From contig JAITUC010000009.1 of assembly GCA_031286585.1 (NCBI GenBank), forward strand, positions 248,001 to 312,000: a stretch of 64,000 nucleotides of DNA, written 5' to 3'. Each line of letters starts with the position of its first letter. Position 1 is the first letter of the stretch. The notes under the pieces are model-generated. The model was given only the letters and a program-made list of their open reading frames with translations. It was not told the DNA's origin and searched no databases. Shown here piece by piece: positions 18,954 to 27,465 of this stretch. The stretch is from Delftia acidovorans (GTDB lineage Bacteria > Pseudomonadota > Gammaproteobacteria > Burkholderiales > Burkholderiaceae_C). Made by a program: the position numbers and the translations under genes.

Positions 18954-21900
18954 ACGTGCTCTTCGTCTCCCAATGCAGCAAGCGCGCCCTCACCGAAACG
19001 CGCCGCATCCTGGACCAGTTTGCCGAGCGGCGCGGCGATCGCACCTGGCAGACGGTCATCACGGCGGCCGGGCTCGACACCGTGCGCAAGCTGCTGCGCC
19101 AGAGCGCGCGCAAGAACACCGCCGTGGCCTGCCACTGGATACGCGGGCGCGACCACAGCGAACTGCTGTGGATCGTGGGCGACGGGCGCCAGTTCAACGC
19201 CGAAGGCGCCGTGCCCACCAACACCACGGCCAGCAACGTGCTGCGCGCCGAAGATGAAAGCCACTGGCACCACCTGCCACTGATCACGGCACTGGCCGCT
19301 TTGGCGGCCCTGGTGCATGACCTGGGAAAGGCCACCAGAGCCTTCCAGGACAGGCTCAGGAACCCGGGCTTGCGCGAGCGCAACCACTATCGCCATGAAT
19401 GGGTGTCCGTGCGGCTGTTCCAGGCCTTTGTGGGCCGGGATGAAGATGCGGCCTGGCTGCGGCGTCTGGCCGAAGACGGTACCGATGCCCAGGCCTTCGA
19501 GAAGCAGTGGACCCAACCGCTGCTGCGGGACGGCATCGACGAGCCGCAGGCCATGAACCTGCTGCCCTTTGCAGCGCTGCAGCACGCACCGCTGGCCCAG
19601 GCCGTGGCCTGGCTGGTACTGACCCATCACCGGCTGCCCTGCATGCCCGTGCCGAACGGCCGGCAGGCATCCGACGACGAGCTGGAGACTGATCGCCGCG
19701 AATACTGCCGCTTCGGCGCACGTCCCCGCTTTGTCAACAGCAATGAGATCGAGCAACTGCTGCAGCGCATCAGCGCCGACTGGAACGAGCCGCGCGAGAA
19801 AGCCGAGCCGGCGAAGGTACAGGCCCATTGGGATTTTCCGCAAGGCCTTCCGGTGTCCACGGTAGCCTGGCGAAAGCAGGCGGCGCGCTACGCGCTCAAG
19901 CTGCAGGAGCTGGCGGGCCGGTCCCTGGACGCTGCAAGCCTGGGCGATCCGTTCACGCTGCACCTCTCGCGCCTGTGCCTGATGCTGGCCGACCACCACT
20001 ACTCCAGCATCGAGGACGAAGCGCGCCGCCAGCCTTTCCGCAACGCGGGCTATCCGCTGTATGCCAACACCCGGCGCAAGAGTGCAGCTTCCGGCGCCGC
20101 GTCCGCTTTCAACCAGACGCTGGACGAACACCTGCTGGGCGTGCAGGCCCATGCCACGCTGGTAGCGCGCTCGCTGCCCACACTGGCGCGCAGCCTGCCG
20201 GCACTGCGCAGCCATCGCGGCCTCAAGAAGCGCAGCAGCAACGCGCGCTTCCAGTGGCAGGACAAGGCCGCCGACCTGGCCGCCAGCGTGCGCCACCGGG
20301 CCGCCAGCCAGGGCGGCTTCATCGTCAACATGGCTTCCACCGGCTGCGGCAAGACGCTGGGCAATGCCCGCATCATGAACGCGCTGGCTGACCCGGGCGT
20401 GGGCATGCGCTGTGCCTTCGCCATCGGCCTGCGCACGCTCACGCTGCAGACGGGGCGGGTGTTCCAGAACGACCTGGGCCTGGGCGACGACCAGCTCGCC
20501 ATCAAGGTTGGCGGCGCGGCCAGCCGTGCGCTGTTCGAGTACTGGGAAGCGCAGGCCGAGGCCACGGGTTCCGCTTCGCGCCAGGCGCTGCTCGACGAAG
20601 GCGGCCAGGTCCTGTTCGACGGCAATGACCATCACCCGCTGCTGCAGCGGCTGACCGACGATGCGCAGGTGCGCTCGCTGATCGCCGCGCCCGTGCTGGC
20701 CTGCACCGTGGACCACCTCACGCCCGCCACCGAAAGCCTGCGCGGCGGCCGCCAGATCGCGCCCATGCTGCGCCTCATGACGGGCGACCTGGTACTGGAC
20801 GAGCCCGATGATTTCGACATGGCCGACCTGCCCGCGCTCACGCGGCTCGTGCACTGGGCGGGCCTGCTCGGCTCGCGCGTGCTGCTGTCCTCGGCCACCT
20901 TGCCCCCGGCGCTGGTGGAAGGGCTGTACCTTGCCTACCGCGCCGGGCGCGAAGTCTTCCAGCGGCACCGTGGCGAGCGGCCCGGCGAGCCCGTTGCCAT
21001 CTGCTGCCTGTGGGTGGACGAATTCCACCAGCAGATGCTGGACTGCGCCGATGGCGCGGGGTTTTGCACAGGCCATGAAGGCTTCGTGCAAAAGCGCGTG
21101 GCCCAGCTCGCCAAGGCCGAGGTGCGGCGCCTGGCTGCCATCGCTGCGCTGCCTGCCGGCTGGCAGGGGCTGGACACGGCCACGCGGCGCCGGGATTTTG
21201 CGCGCATCGCGCTGGAGCATGCATGGCAGTTGCACCAGCAGCCGCGCAACCATGGCATCGACCCCGCCAGCGGCAAGCACGTGAGCTTCGGCCTCATCCG
21301 CATGGCTAACATTGAACCGCTGTTCGACGTGGCCGTGGCCATGTACGGCCAGGGCGCTCCCGCGCCGGGCGTGCGCGTGCACCTGTGCGTCTACCACTCG
21401 CAGTTTCCGCTGCTGGCGCGCTCCAGCATCGAGCGGCAACTGGACACCGTACTGGACCGCCGCTCCTCCGACGGCGCAGACCCCATCTTCCAGAGGCCGG
21501 CCATCCGCGCATTGCTTGATGCCAACGATGAGGCCGATCACCTCTTCATCGTGCTCGGCTCACCCGTCACCGAAGTGGGCCGCGACCATGACTATGACTG
21601 GGCCGTGGTCGAGCCCTCGTCCATGCGCTCGCTGATCCAGCTGGCCGGACGCGTGCGGCGCCACCGGCCGGGTGCGGTGCAGGAGGCCAACATACGGGTG
21701 CTGGACAGCAACCTGCGCGCTTTCGAGCATCCAGGCCGGGCGGCGTTCTGCAAGCCGGGTTTCGAGATGGAGCCGGTGAATGACAAGGCGGATACGGCGC
21801 GGTACTTCCACCTGCGTTCGCATGACCTGCAATCGCTGCTGGCCAAGCACACCCAGGGCGAGCCCGTCTGGCCCGTGGACGCCCGCGCCCGCATCGACGT

Positions 21901-22423
21901 GGTCAGGGAGCAGTTCCACCCGGCGAGGAACCTCGTGGACCTGGAACACGCCCGCATGCACGACACCATGCTGCCGCGCCCCACAGACAGCCCGGATGCC
22001 ACGCCGGTGCTGCGCGCCGCCAGCCTGCACTGGGCCAGCCCTGCCTGCTTCTGGCTCACGGGCCTGCTGCCGCAGTTCCAGCGCTTTCGCTACGACCCGC
22101 TGCCGCGCGTGGATGTGGTGTTTCTGCCGGACGAGGAGGAAGAGGGCCTGCAGTTGCACCGCGTGGTCGATGGCCAGCGGCGAGGAGAGAAGCTGTATGT
22201 GCTTGTGCAGGACAGCCTGCTGTACCGGGAGCCATTGGACCCACGGAAGGGGACGGTCACTGCATGGGGGCAGGCCGACCTGATGCGGGAACTGGTTGCC
22301 CTGGCGGAGGGCAAGGGACTGGCGCTGGATGCCTGTGCAAGCAAGTACGCCACGGCCAGCCTGCCAGACAAGGCACAGGGCTGGCGCTGGCATGGCGTGC
22401 TGGGCTTTGTGGGCCGGGCCTGA
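18950..22423 (+). CDS. cas3: Cas2-Cas3 fusion nuclease/helicase, type I-F
   Basis: A 1157-residue fusion. Residues 1-95 are a Cas2 domain (MNVLFVSQCS start). The HD nuclease follows with LVHDLGKATRAFQ at 121-133, NHYRHEW and LTHHRLP. The SF2 helicase has Walker A STGCGKT near residue 465, the DExx-type LVLDEPDDFD near 615, SSATLPP motif III, and QLAGRVRRHR motif VI. All catalytic motifs appear intact. It is recruited by the Csy complex to degrade target DNA and, bound to Cas1, serves adaptation. Its stop is only 3 bp from the stop of convergent higA; there is no terminator between them. Confidence 0.97.
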   Translation: MNVLFVSQCSKRALTETRRILDQFAERRGDRTWQTVITAAGLDTVRKLLRQSARKNTAVACHWIRGRDHSELLWIVGDGRQFNAEGAVPTNTTASNVLRAEDESHWHHLPLITALAALAALVHDLGKATRAFQDRLRNPGLRERNHYRHEWVSVRLFQAFVGRDEDAAWLRRLAEDGTDAQAFEKQWTQPLLRDGIDEPQAMNLLPFAALQHAPLAQAVAWLVLTHHRLPCMPVPNGRQASDDELETDRREYCRFGARPRFVNSNEIEQLLQRISADWNEPREKAEPAKVQAHWDFPQGLPVSTVAWRKQAARYALKLQELAGRSLDAASLGDPFTLHLSRLCLMLADHHYSSIEDEARRQPFRNAGYPLYANTRRKSAASGAASAFNQTLDEHLLGVQAHATLVARSLPTLARSLPALRSHRGLKKRSSNARFQWQDKAADLAASVRHRAASQGGFIVNMASTGCGKTLGNARIMNALADPGVGMRCAFAIGLRTLTLQTGRVFQNDLGLGDDQLAIKVGGAASRALFEYWEAQAEATGSASRQALLDEGGQVLFDGNDHHPLLQRLTDDAQVRSLIAAPVLACTVDHLTPATESLRGGRQIAPMLRLMTGDLVLDEPDDFDMADLPALTRLVHWAGLLGSRVLLSSATLPPALVEGLYLAYRAGREVFQRHRGERPGEPVAICCLWVDEFHQQMLDCADGAGFCTGHEGFVQKRVAQLAKAEVRRLAAIAALPAGWQGLDTATRRRDFARIALEHAWQLHQQPRNHGIDPASGKHVSFGLIRMANIEPLFDVAVAMYGQGAPAPGVRVHLCVYHSQFPLLARSSIERQLDTVLDRRSSDGADPIFQRPAIRALLDANDEADHLFIVLGSPVTEVGRDHDYDWAVVEPSSMRSLIQLAGRVRRHRPGAVQEANIRVLDSNLRAFEHPGRAAFCKPGFEMEPVNDKADTARYFHLRSHDLQSLLAKHTQGEPVWPVDARARIDVVREQFHPARNLVDLEHARMHDTMLPRPTDSPDATPVLRAASLHWASPACFWLTGLLPQFQRFRYDPLPRVDVVFLPDEEEEGLQLHRVVDGQRRGEKLYVLVQDSLLYREPLDPRKGTVTAWGQADLMRELVALAEGKGLALDACASKYATASLPDKAQGWRWHGVLGFVGRA

Positions 22424-22426
22424 GGA

Positions 22427-22738
22427 TCAGGCGGTATGGAGTTGCATCGGATGAACTTGCCTCACGGACGCCTGCAACTCCGAGTTCAGCTCTGCCGTGC
22501 GCAGGTCGTAGGCGGTTTGAAGGTTCAGCCAGGACTGCGCGTCGCCACCAAAGAAGCGGCTCAGCCGCAGCGCCGTGTCGGCCGTGATGCCGCGCCGCTC
22601 CAGCACGATGTCGTTCACGCGCGAGGCGGGAACGTGCAGGTGCCTGGCAAGCGCGTTGGCGCTCATGTCCATGGGCTTCAGGTAGTCCTCGCGCAGGACT
22701 TCACCTGGGTGTATGGGGCGCATGCCGTTTTTAAGCAT
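22427..22738 (-). CDS. higA: HigA-type antitoxin (HTH XRE)
   Basis: A 103-residue antitoxin of the HigA/VapI family. The opening MRPIHPGEVLREDYLKPM is the family signature, followed by the helix-turn-helix (ANALARHLHVPASRVNDIVLER) and ITADTALRLSRFFGGDAQSWLNLQ. It should bind and neutralise HigB and repress the operon through its HTH. The start at 22738 has CAGGAG 7 bases upstream. It follows higB by 81 bp, an unusually long gap for such pairs, and that gap contains a CRISPR-repeat-like hairpin. It is convergent with cas2-3, stops 3 bp apart. Confidence 0.93.
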   Translation of the reverse strand: MLKNGMRPIHPGEVLREDYLKPMDMSANALARHLHVPASRVNDIVLERRGITADTALRLSRFFGGDAQSWLNLQTAYDLRTAELNSELQASVRQVHPMQLHTA

Positions 22739-22776
22739 GTCTTTCTCCTGTGCCCCTCATTGCCGGGAGGCGCCGG

Positions 22777-22804
22777 TTCCCAAGCCGCCTATGCGGCAGC
22801 GTTG
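22777..22804 (-). repeat. CRISPR-repeat-like element between higB and higA
   Basis: Read on the minus strand from 22804 to 22777, this element aligns without gaps to the array repeat with 21 of 28 identities. Repeat positions 4-18 are identical in a row (CGCTGCCGCATAGGC). Mismatches are at positions 1-3, 19, 23, 24 and 26. The Cas6f stem CTGCC/GGCAG with loop GCATA becomes CTGCC/GGCGG, keeping four Watson-Crick pairs plus one U-G wobble, and the bottom C6-G20 pair is kept. It starts 15 bases after the higB stop and ends 38 bases before the higA start, on the higBA mRNA strand. By a rough uniform-base estimate a 15-base match in an 81-base gap has odds near 2 in a million. Cleavage by Csy4 would fall after base 22785. 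Confidence 0.8.
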
Positions 22805-22819
22805 GTGTGTCATTGCTCG

Positions 22820-23101
22820 TCAGTGGTAATCCACTATCTCTACGTCAACCACTCCCTTTTCCGTCCAGACAAAGCAGACGCGCCACTGGTCATTGATGCG
22901 GATGCTGTGCTGTCCTTGCCGATCTCCCACAAGCATTTCCAGGCGATTGCCAGGAGGGCTGCGCAGGAACTCAAGTGTCACAGCCGCATCCAGCTGGGCC
23001 AGCTTGCGCTCTGCCACGTTCTGAATGTTGGCGAAGCGGCGGGTCTTGCCGCTGATGAACAGGCGCTGTGTCTCTGGGCACTTGAAGGAAGTGATCGCCA
23101 T
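22820..23101 (-). CDS. higB: HigB/RelE-type toxin
   Basis: A 93-residue toxin of the RelE/HigB mRNA-interferase family. It begins MAITSFKCPETQRLF and carries FANIQNVAERKLAQLDAA, LRSPPGNRLEML, GQHSIRINDQWRVCFVW and ends VEIVDYH; the basic and aromatic core is intact, so it is probably active at the ribosome. The gene order toxin-then-antitoxin is typical of HigBA. A TATAAA box 12 bases upstream of the ATG would give a near-leaderless transcript. It is divergent from csy1 across 166 bp. It interrupts the cas cluster on the opposite strand. Confidence 0.92.
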   Translation of the reverse strand: MAITSFKCPETQRLFISGKTRRFANIQNVAERKLAQLDAAVTLEFLRSPPGNRLEMLVGDRQGQHSIRINDQWRVCFVWTEKGVVDVEIVDYH

Positions 23102-23114
23102 AAGTCAGGAATTT

Positions 23115-23140
23115 TATACCGTTTACCGTTATTCGGTATA
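23115..23140. promoter_or_regulatory. Dyad operator between higB and csy1
   Basis: Inverted repeat TATACCG (23115-23121) and CGGTATA (23134-23140) with a 12-base spacer. It overlaps the likely higB -10 box (TATAAA on the minus strand, 23113-23118) and lies 14 bp from the higB start. HigA antitoxins typically bind such dyads to autoregulate. Because the same 166-bp gap must also contain the promoter of csy1-csy4 (a TATATC occurs at 23137-23142 on the plus strand), HigA could affect both directions. Confidence 0.65.
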
Positions 23141-23267
23141 TCGCTTTGCAGCAGAAAGGAAACGAAGCTTAGAGGAGCAAGACCACACACACCGTTCATT
23201 GAAGGACATCGTTGCAGACCGCGCAGATCGTGGTTTGGATCTGAATTTCTTGCAAGGAGGAGACGCA

Positions 23268-24617
23268 ATGCCGCCAACCCCAAGCGCCATGCGTTGGCAT
23301 GACGCCATCGCCATCTTTATCCAGGAACGGCTTCAGGCCAAGCTGGACAAGCTGGCCGAAGACCACCCCAAACGACAGGAGCTGTTGGCTCAGCACCAGC
23401 GCGATACCTGGATGGAAGACGCCGCCCGCCGGGTGACGCAAATCCAGGCCGTCACCCACTCCCTCAAGCCCATACACCCCGATGCGCGCGGCACCAATCT
23501 CTATGTGGAGCCAGCCAGCCTGCCAGCGCTGCAGGAACTGGGCAGCCATGCGCTGGGGCAGTCCTTCTCTGGCGACGTGGTGGGCAATGCGGCGGCGCTC
23601 GACGTCTACAAGTTCCTCAAGGTCGAAGTGGACGGCACCAGCCTGCTGGCCGCGCTGCTGGCACAGGACCCGGGCGCGCTCCAGGCCCTGCATGACGATC
23701 CGGCGCAGGCCATGGACCTGCGCGATGCCTTCATCGGCCTGACCCGGCCGCGCGCGGGCGCGCCCAGTTCGCACACGCGGGCCAAGCAGTTGTACTGGCT
23801 GACGGGCAGCGATGCCTGCGCCGATGAAGGCTATGAATTGCTGGCACCGTTGTTTGCCACCTCTCTTGCACATGCCGTGCATGCGCAGGTGCAGGAGGCC
23901 CGCTTTGGCGACACCAACAAGGCGGCCCGGCAGGCGCGGCGCGAGCGCAAGGCGCATGACGGCGTCTTCCATGACTACCCGGGGCTGGCCGTCCAGAAGA
24001 TGGGAGGGACAAAGCCACAGAATATTTCCCAGCTCAACAGCGAGCGTGGCGGGGTCAACTACCTGCTGGCGTCGCTGCCGCCGGTCTGGCGCAGCAGCGA
24101 TGTACGGTTGCCAACACATGCCAGCTCCGTGTTCGACAAGCTGTTCATCGGCCGTCCCGAGGTGCGCAGCACGGTGCGCAAGCTGCGGGCTTTCCTTGCG
24201 ACAGACCCGGAGCCCAACCTGCAAACGCGCGAGCGCCGCGAAGCCTTCATCGACGCGCTGATCGATGAAATGGTCTCTCTCGCAGGCGAAGTGCAGCAGG
24301 CCCTGCCCGCTGGCTGGAGCCGCGATTCGGAACGCTTCGGCAAGCTGGTGCGTGAAGAGCAATTGTGGCTGGACCCATTGCGCGCCGAACTGCGCGATGA
24401 GGCAGATTTCGCCCGCGAATGGCTTTGGATGGACTGGCCTGCCGAGGTGGGCAAGCGCTTTGCCAACTGGCTCAACAGCCAGCTCTTCGGCCTGTTGCCC
24501 GTGGGAGACGCCGAGGCGCGCGTGTGGAAGAAAGAGCTGCTGACCGATGAGGATGGTTTTGTGCAGCAGTTGCGCGAACTGCGCAAACGGCTTGAAGGCA
24601 GGGAGGACGCGCAATGA
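23268..24617 (+). CDS. csy1: Csy1 (Cas8f), large subunit of the I-F complex
   Basis: A 449-residue protein that, with Csy2, caps the crRNA 5' handle and recognises the CC PAM. The ATG at 23268 is chosen for its strong site AAGGAGGA at 23254-23261; an open frame extends upstream but has no family similarity. Typical segments include GNAAALDVYKFLKVEVDGTSLL, KPQNISQLNSERGG and LFIGRPEVR. Length is close to the family (about 430). The stop overlaps csy2 by 4 bp. The promoter of the csy operon must lie between 23102 and 23267. Confidence 0.95.
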   Translation: MPPTPSAMRWHDAIAIFIQERLQAKLDKLAEDHPKRQELLAQHQRDTWMEDAARRVTQIQAVTHSLKPIHPDARGTNLYVEPASLPALQELGSHALGQSFSGDVVGNAAALDVYKFLKVEVDGTSLLAALLAQDPGALQALHDDPAQAMDLRDAFIGLTRPRAGAPSSHTRAKQLYWLTGSDACADEGYELLAPLFATSLAHAVHAQVQEARFGDTNKAARQARRERKAHDGVFHDYPGLAVQKMGGTKPQNISQLNSERGGVNYLLASLPPVWRSSDVRLPTHASSVFDKLFIGRPEVRSTVRKLRAFLATDPEPNLQTRERREAFIDALIDEMVSLAGEVQQALPAGWSRDSERFGKLVREEQLWLDPLRAELRDEADFAREWLWMDWPAEVGKRFANWLNSQLFGLLPVGDAEARVWKKELLTDEDGFVQQLRELRKRLEGREDAQ

Positions 24618-25696
24618 GCCAGTCTCCACAAGCGCTTCTCGTCTTCCCTCATCTGCGAGTCCAGAACGCCAACGCCATCTCCAGCCCGCTCACCCATGGC
24701 TTCCCCTCCATCACGGCCTTCACCGGCCTGATGTGGGCCCTGGAGCGCAAGCTGGCGCAGGCCGGCATCCCCTTGCGCCTGCACGCGGTGGGCGTGGTCT
24801 GCCACCACCACCAGGAGCAGGTGACGCAGGGCTATGTGCGCAGCTTCAACCTCACGCGCAACCCCGTGGACAAGGACGGCAGCACTGCCGCCATCGTGGA
24901 GGAAGGGCGCATCCACCTCGACATCTCCCTGGTCTTCACCGTCTCGGAAAAACGCGTCCCTGGCTCCAACTCGGCCCCGACCCTGGTGCAAAGCGCTGCC
25001 GAGCCGATGCAGCAATGGGCCGATGAAGCCGGGCAAATCCTTTCGCAAATGCGAGTGGCCGGCGGCAGCCTGCTGCCATCGCGCGCCGCGCCCGGAAGGC
25101 GCGTGCGCCCCAGGCTGTCCGTGCTGGCAGAGGACGCCGCCGAGCGCAGCCGCCAGTTCCGAGAATGGCGGCGCCAGTGGCTGCCGGGCTTCGCCCTGGT
25201 GGGGCGTGACGATCTGCTGGCCGACCGCCTGCACAGGCTGCGCGACAAAGCGGCGCACACCACGCTGCTCGACGCCTGGCTGCATGCATCGCGCTTCAAC
25301 CACGAGCCCGTGTCAGCGGGCGAAGGCCAGCCCCCGCCTGCCGATGGCAAGCATCCATGGGCAGATCCCTGGCGCGGCCCCGGCAGCGGCTGGATCGTGC
25401 CTGTGCCCGTGGGCTATGCGGCACTCTCGGCATCACATGCCGCAGGCGAAGTGCTCAACGCCCGTGATACCACTACGCCGCTGCGCTTCGTGGAGTCGGT
25501 CTACTCGCTGGGCGAATGGATCAGCCCGCACCGTCTCACCCATCTGGAGCAACTGCTTTGGCATGCGCACACCGACGAGGAGCGGGGCCTTTACCGCTGC
25601 CGCAGCGGCTACGTGCCAGACCCCGCAGCCGTGGCCGACCCTGACGATGCCACAGCCCAGGAGCAGGAAGCCGACGACAGCTATGCATACACCTGA
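24614..25696 (+). CDS. csy2: Csy2 (Cas5f)
   Basis: A 360-residue Cas5f subunit that binds the crRNA 5' handle with Csy1. The opening LLVFPHLRVQNANAISSPLT and GFPSITAFTGLMWALER are the family signature. It is somewhat longer than the best-known Pseudomonas protein (about 327), with extra residues in the middle and an acidic, glutamine-rich tail (DATAQEQEADDS). Overlaps csy1 by 4 bp; 54 bp precede csy3. Confidence 0.95.
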   Translation: MSQSPQALLVFPHLRVQNANAISSPLTHGFPSITAFTGLMWALERKLAQAGIPLRLHAVGVVCHHHQEQVTQGYVRSFNLTRNPVDKDGSTAAIVEEGRIHLDISLVFTVSEKRVPGSNSAPTLVQSAAEPMQQWADEAGQILSQMRVAGGSLLPSRAAPGRRVRPRLSVLAEDAAERSRQFREWRRQWLPGFALVGRDDLLADRLHRLRDKAAHTTLLDAWLHASRFNHEPVSAGEGQPPPADGKHPWADPWRGPGSGWIVPVPVGYAALSASHAAGEVLNARDTTTPLRFVESVYSLGEWISPHRLTHLEQLLWHAHTDEERGLYRCRSGYVPDPAAVADPDDATAQEQEADDSYAYT

Positions 25697-25750
25697 CCAG
25701 CGTCCTTGCACCGCCGCCTTTCACACCGTATTGCCAAAGGATTGAACACC

Positions 25751-26779
25751 ATGTCCAGCACCCTCAAGACCGCATCCGTCCTCGCCTTCGAACGCAAGCT
25801 CGATCCCTCTGACGCCGTCTTCCACGCAGGCAACTGGGATGACCGGGCGGCATCCGCCTCCTGGCCCTCCGTCAAGCTGCGCGAGAAATCCGTGCGCGGC
25901 ACCATCTCCAACCGCCTCAAGACCAAGGACCAGGACCCGGCCAAGCTCGACGCCGCCATCGAGAACCCCAACCTGCAGACCGTGGACGTGGCCGCCCTGC
26001 CTGCCGATGCCGACACGCTCAAGGTGCAGTTCACGCTGCGCGTGCTGTCTGGCGCGGGCACGCCGTCTGCCTGCAACAGCGCCGAATACCAGGCCAGGCT
26101 CGCGCAAACCGTGCAGGCCTATGCCTCGGCCCAGGGCTTTGCCGAACTGGCCAACCGCTATGCGGCCAACCTGGCGAACGGGCGCTTCCTGTGGCGCAAC
26201 CGCGTGGGCGCGGAAAGCGTGCAGGTGCAGGTGGTGCAGCTCAAGGATGGCAAGGCCGGGCAGGCATGGTCGTTCGATGCGCTGGCCCACAACCTGCGCA
26301 CGCTGGAGCAGCCTGATGAGAAAGTGGCTGCGTTGGGCAGCGTGATCGCGCAAGGGCTTGAGGGCAAGGCCCATGTGCTGCTGCAGATCACGGCCTTTGT
26401 GCGCCTGGGCGCGGGCCAGGAAGTCTTCCCCTCGCAGGAACTGATCCTCGACAAGGGCAGCACCAAAAAGAGCAAGACGCTCTACCAGATCGGTGAGAAA
26501 GGCCAGGAGGTCGCCGCCATCCACTCCCAGAAAATCGGCAACGCCCTGCGCACCATCGACACCTGGTACGACGGCGCGCAGGACCTGGGCCCCATCGCGG
26601 TCGAGCCCTACGGCTCCGTCACCACCCAGGGCAAGGCCTGGCGCCAGCCCAAGCAAAAGCAGGACTTCTACACCCTGCTGGACGACTGGCTGCTCAAGGA
26701 CAAGGTGCCGCCCGTCGAGCAGCAGCACTTCGTGATGGCCGTGCTGATCCGCGGTGGTGTCTTCGGCGATGCGAGCTGA
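25751..26779 (+). CDS. csy3: Csy3 (Cas7f), backbone subunit
   Basis: A 342-residue Cas7f, six copies of which coat the crRNA spacer. It opens with [18 protein letters not shown] and has the family regions [16 protein letters not shown] and [12 protein letters not shown]. Length equals the Pseudomonas protein. The ATG at 25751 follows AAAGGATTG. The stop overlaps the csy4 start by 1 base (TGATG). Confidence 0.96.
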   Translation: MSSTLKTASVLAFERKLDPSDAVFHAGNWDDRAASASWPSVKLREKSVRGTISNRLKTKDQDPAKLDAAIENPNLQTVDVAALPADADTLKVQFTLRVLSGAGTPSACNSAEYQARLAQTVQAYASAQGFAELANRYAANLANGRFLWRNRVGAESVQVQVVQLKDGKAGQAWSFDALAHNLRTLEQPDEKVAALGSVIAQGLEGKAHVLLQITAFVRLGAGQEVFPSQELILDKGSTKKSKTLYQIGEKGQEVAAIHSQKIGNALRTIDTWYDGAQDLGPIAVEPYGSVTTQGKAWRQPKQKQDFYTLLDDWLLKDKVPPVEQQHFVMAVLIRGGVFGDAS

Positions 26780-27351
26780 TGGCCATGACCTCGCACTACA
26801 TCGACATCACGCTGCTGCCTGACCCGGAATTCAGCCACGCCCACCTGCTGGGCGCGCTGGTCGCCAAGCTGCACCGCGCGCTCGTGCAACTGGGCAGTGC
26901 TGACATAGGCATCAGCTTTCCCGGCTACAGCCTGCGACCACGCACTCTGGGCACCATACTGCGCCTGCATGGCAGTGAAGCCGCGCTGCGCGGCCTGATG
27001 GAGCAGCCCTGGCTGCAGGGCATGCGCGATCACGTGCACTGCACGCCGCCAGCTTTGGTACCAGAGGGCGCCGTGCCCTACCTGGTGCAACGCCGGCAAT
27101 TCAAGACCAGCCCCGACCGCCTGCGCCGCCGCCGCATGCGGCGCAAGGGAGAAACCGCAGAACAGGCTGCGGCCGCCATCCCCGACAGCGTGGAGCGCAC
27201 CCCGAACCTGCCCTACGTTCAACTGCGCAGCGCCAGCACCGGCCAGCCGTTTTGCCTGTTCGTGGAGCAGAAAGCGGTGCAGGGCACGGTGGGCCAGGAA
27301 GGCTTCAACACCTACGGGCTGAGCCTGGGAACTGCTGTTCCCTGGTTCTGA
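26779..27351 (+). CDS. csy4: Csy4 (Cas6f), crRNA endonuclease
   Basis: A 190-residue endoribonuclease that cuts pre-crRNA at the 3' base of the repeat hairpin and stays bound. The catalytic histidine of the family corresponds to H32 in AKLHRAL; the serine partner lies in QLRSASTGQ; the RNA-binding arginine helix is RLRRRRMRRKG; the ending TAVPWF is conserved. All key residues appear present, so the array and possibly the repeat-like hairpin in higBA RNA are candidate substrates. The leader starts right after its stop. Confidence 0.96.
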   Translation: MAMTSHYIDITLLPDPEFSHAHLLGALVAKLHRALVQLGSADIGISFPGYSLRPRTLGTILRLHGSEAALRGLMEQPWLQGMRDHVHCTPPALVPEGAVPYLVQRRQFKTSPDRLRRRRMRRKGETAEQAAAAIPDSVERTPNLPYVQLRSASTGQPFCLFVEQKAVQGTVGQEGFNTYGLSLGTAVPWF

Positions 27352-27385
27352 CCCTTTTTCTGGCGGCCTGCGGGGTCGCCTTTCA

Positions 27386-27398
27386 AATCAACAACTTG
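27386..27398 (+). promoter_or_regulatory. IHF site, distal
   Basis: AATCAACAACTTG matches the IHF consensus WATCAANNNNTTR at every defined position. It ends 83 bp before the first repeat. IHF bending of the leader is known to be needed for I-F spacer integration. Confidence 0.65.
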
Positions 27399-27452
27399 GC
27401 GAATGTCTCGGAATTTGGGGTATTTGCGGGTTGGGGGTGAAAGCTCTTTCAA

Positions 27453-27465
27453 AATCAATGGATTG
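27453..27465 (+). promoter_or_regulatory. IHF site, proximal
   Basis: AATCAATGGATTG again matches WATCAANNNNTTR fully and lies 16 bp upstream of the first repeat, similar to the leader-proximal IHF site used in type I-E and I-F adaptation. Confidence 0.7.

Noticed and set aside
18635..21541. 968-residue minus-strand frame opposite cas1 and cas2-3
   Set aside because: Shadow of well-supported cas genes with biased composition and no family similarity.
22745..22776. Bases after the repeat-like element as a CreA-like guide against the higB or csy1 promoter
   Set aside because: I found no seed match (CCGGC or its complement) in 23102-23267; Csy4 processing of the mRNA is the simpler hypothesis.
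23141..23158. Weak similarity of CGCTTTGCAGCAGAAA in the csy1 promoter region to the repeat, as a second pseudo-repeat
   Set aside because: It needs gaps, has no stem, and falls below what I would expect by chance.
23025..23267. Longer csy1 with an N-terminal extension of about 81 residues
   Set aside because: The extension overlaps higB antisense, lacks family similarity, and the AAGGAGGA before 23268 marks the true start.
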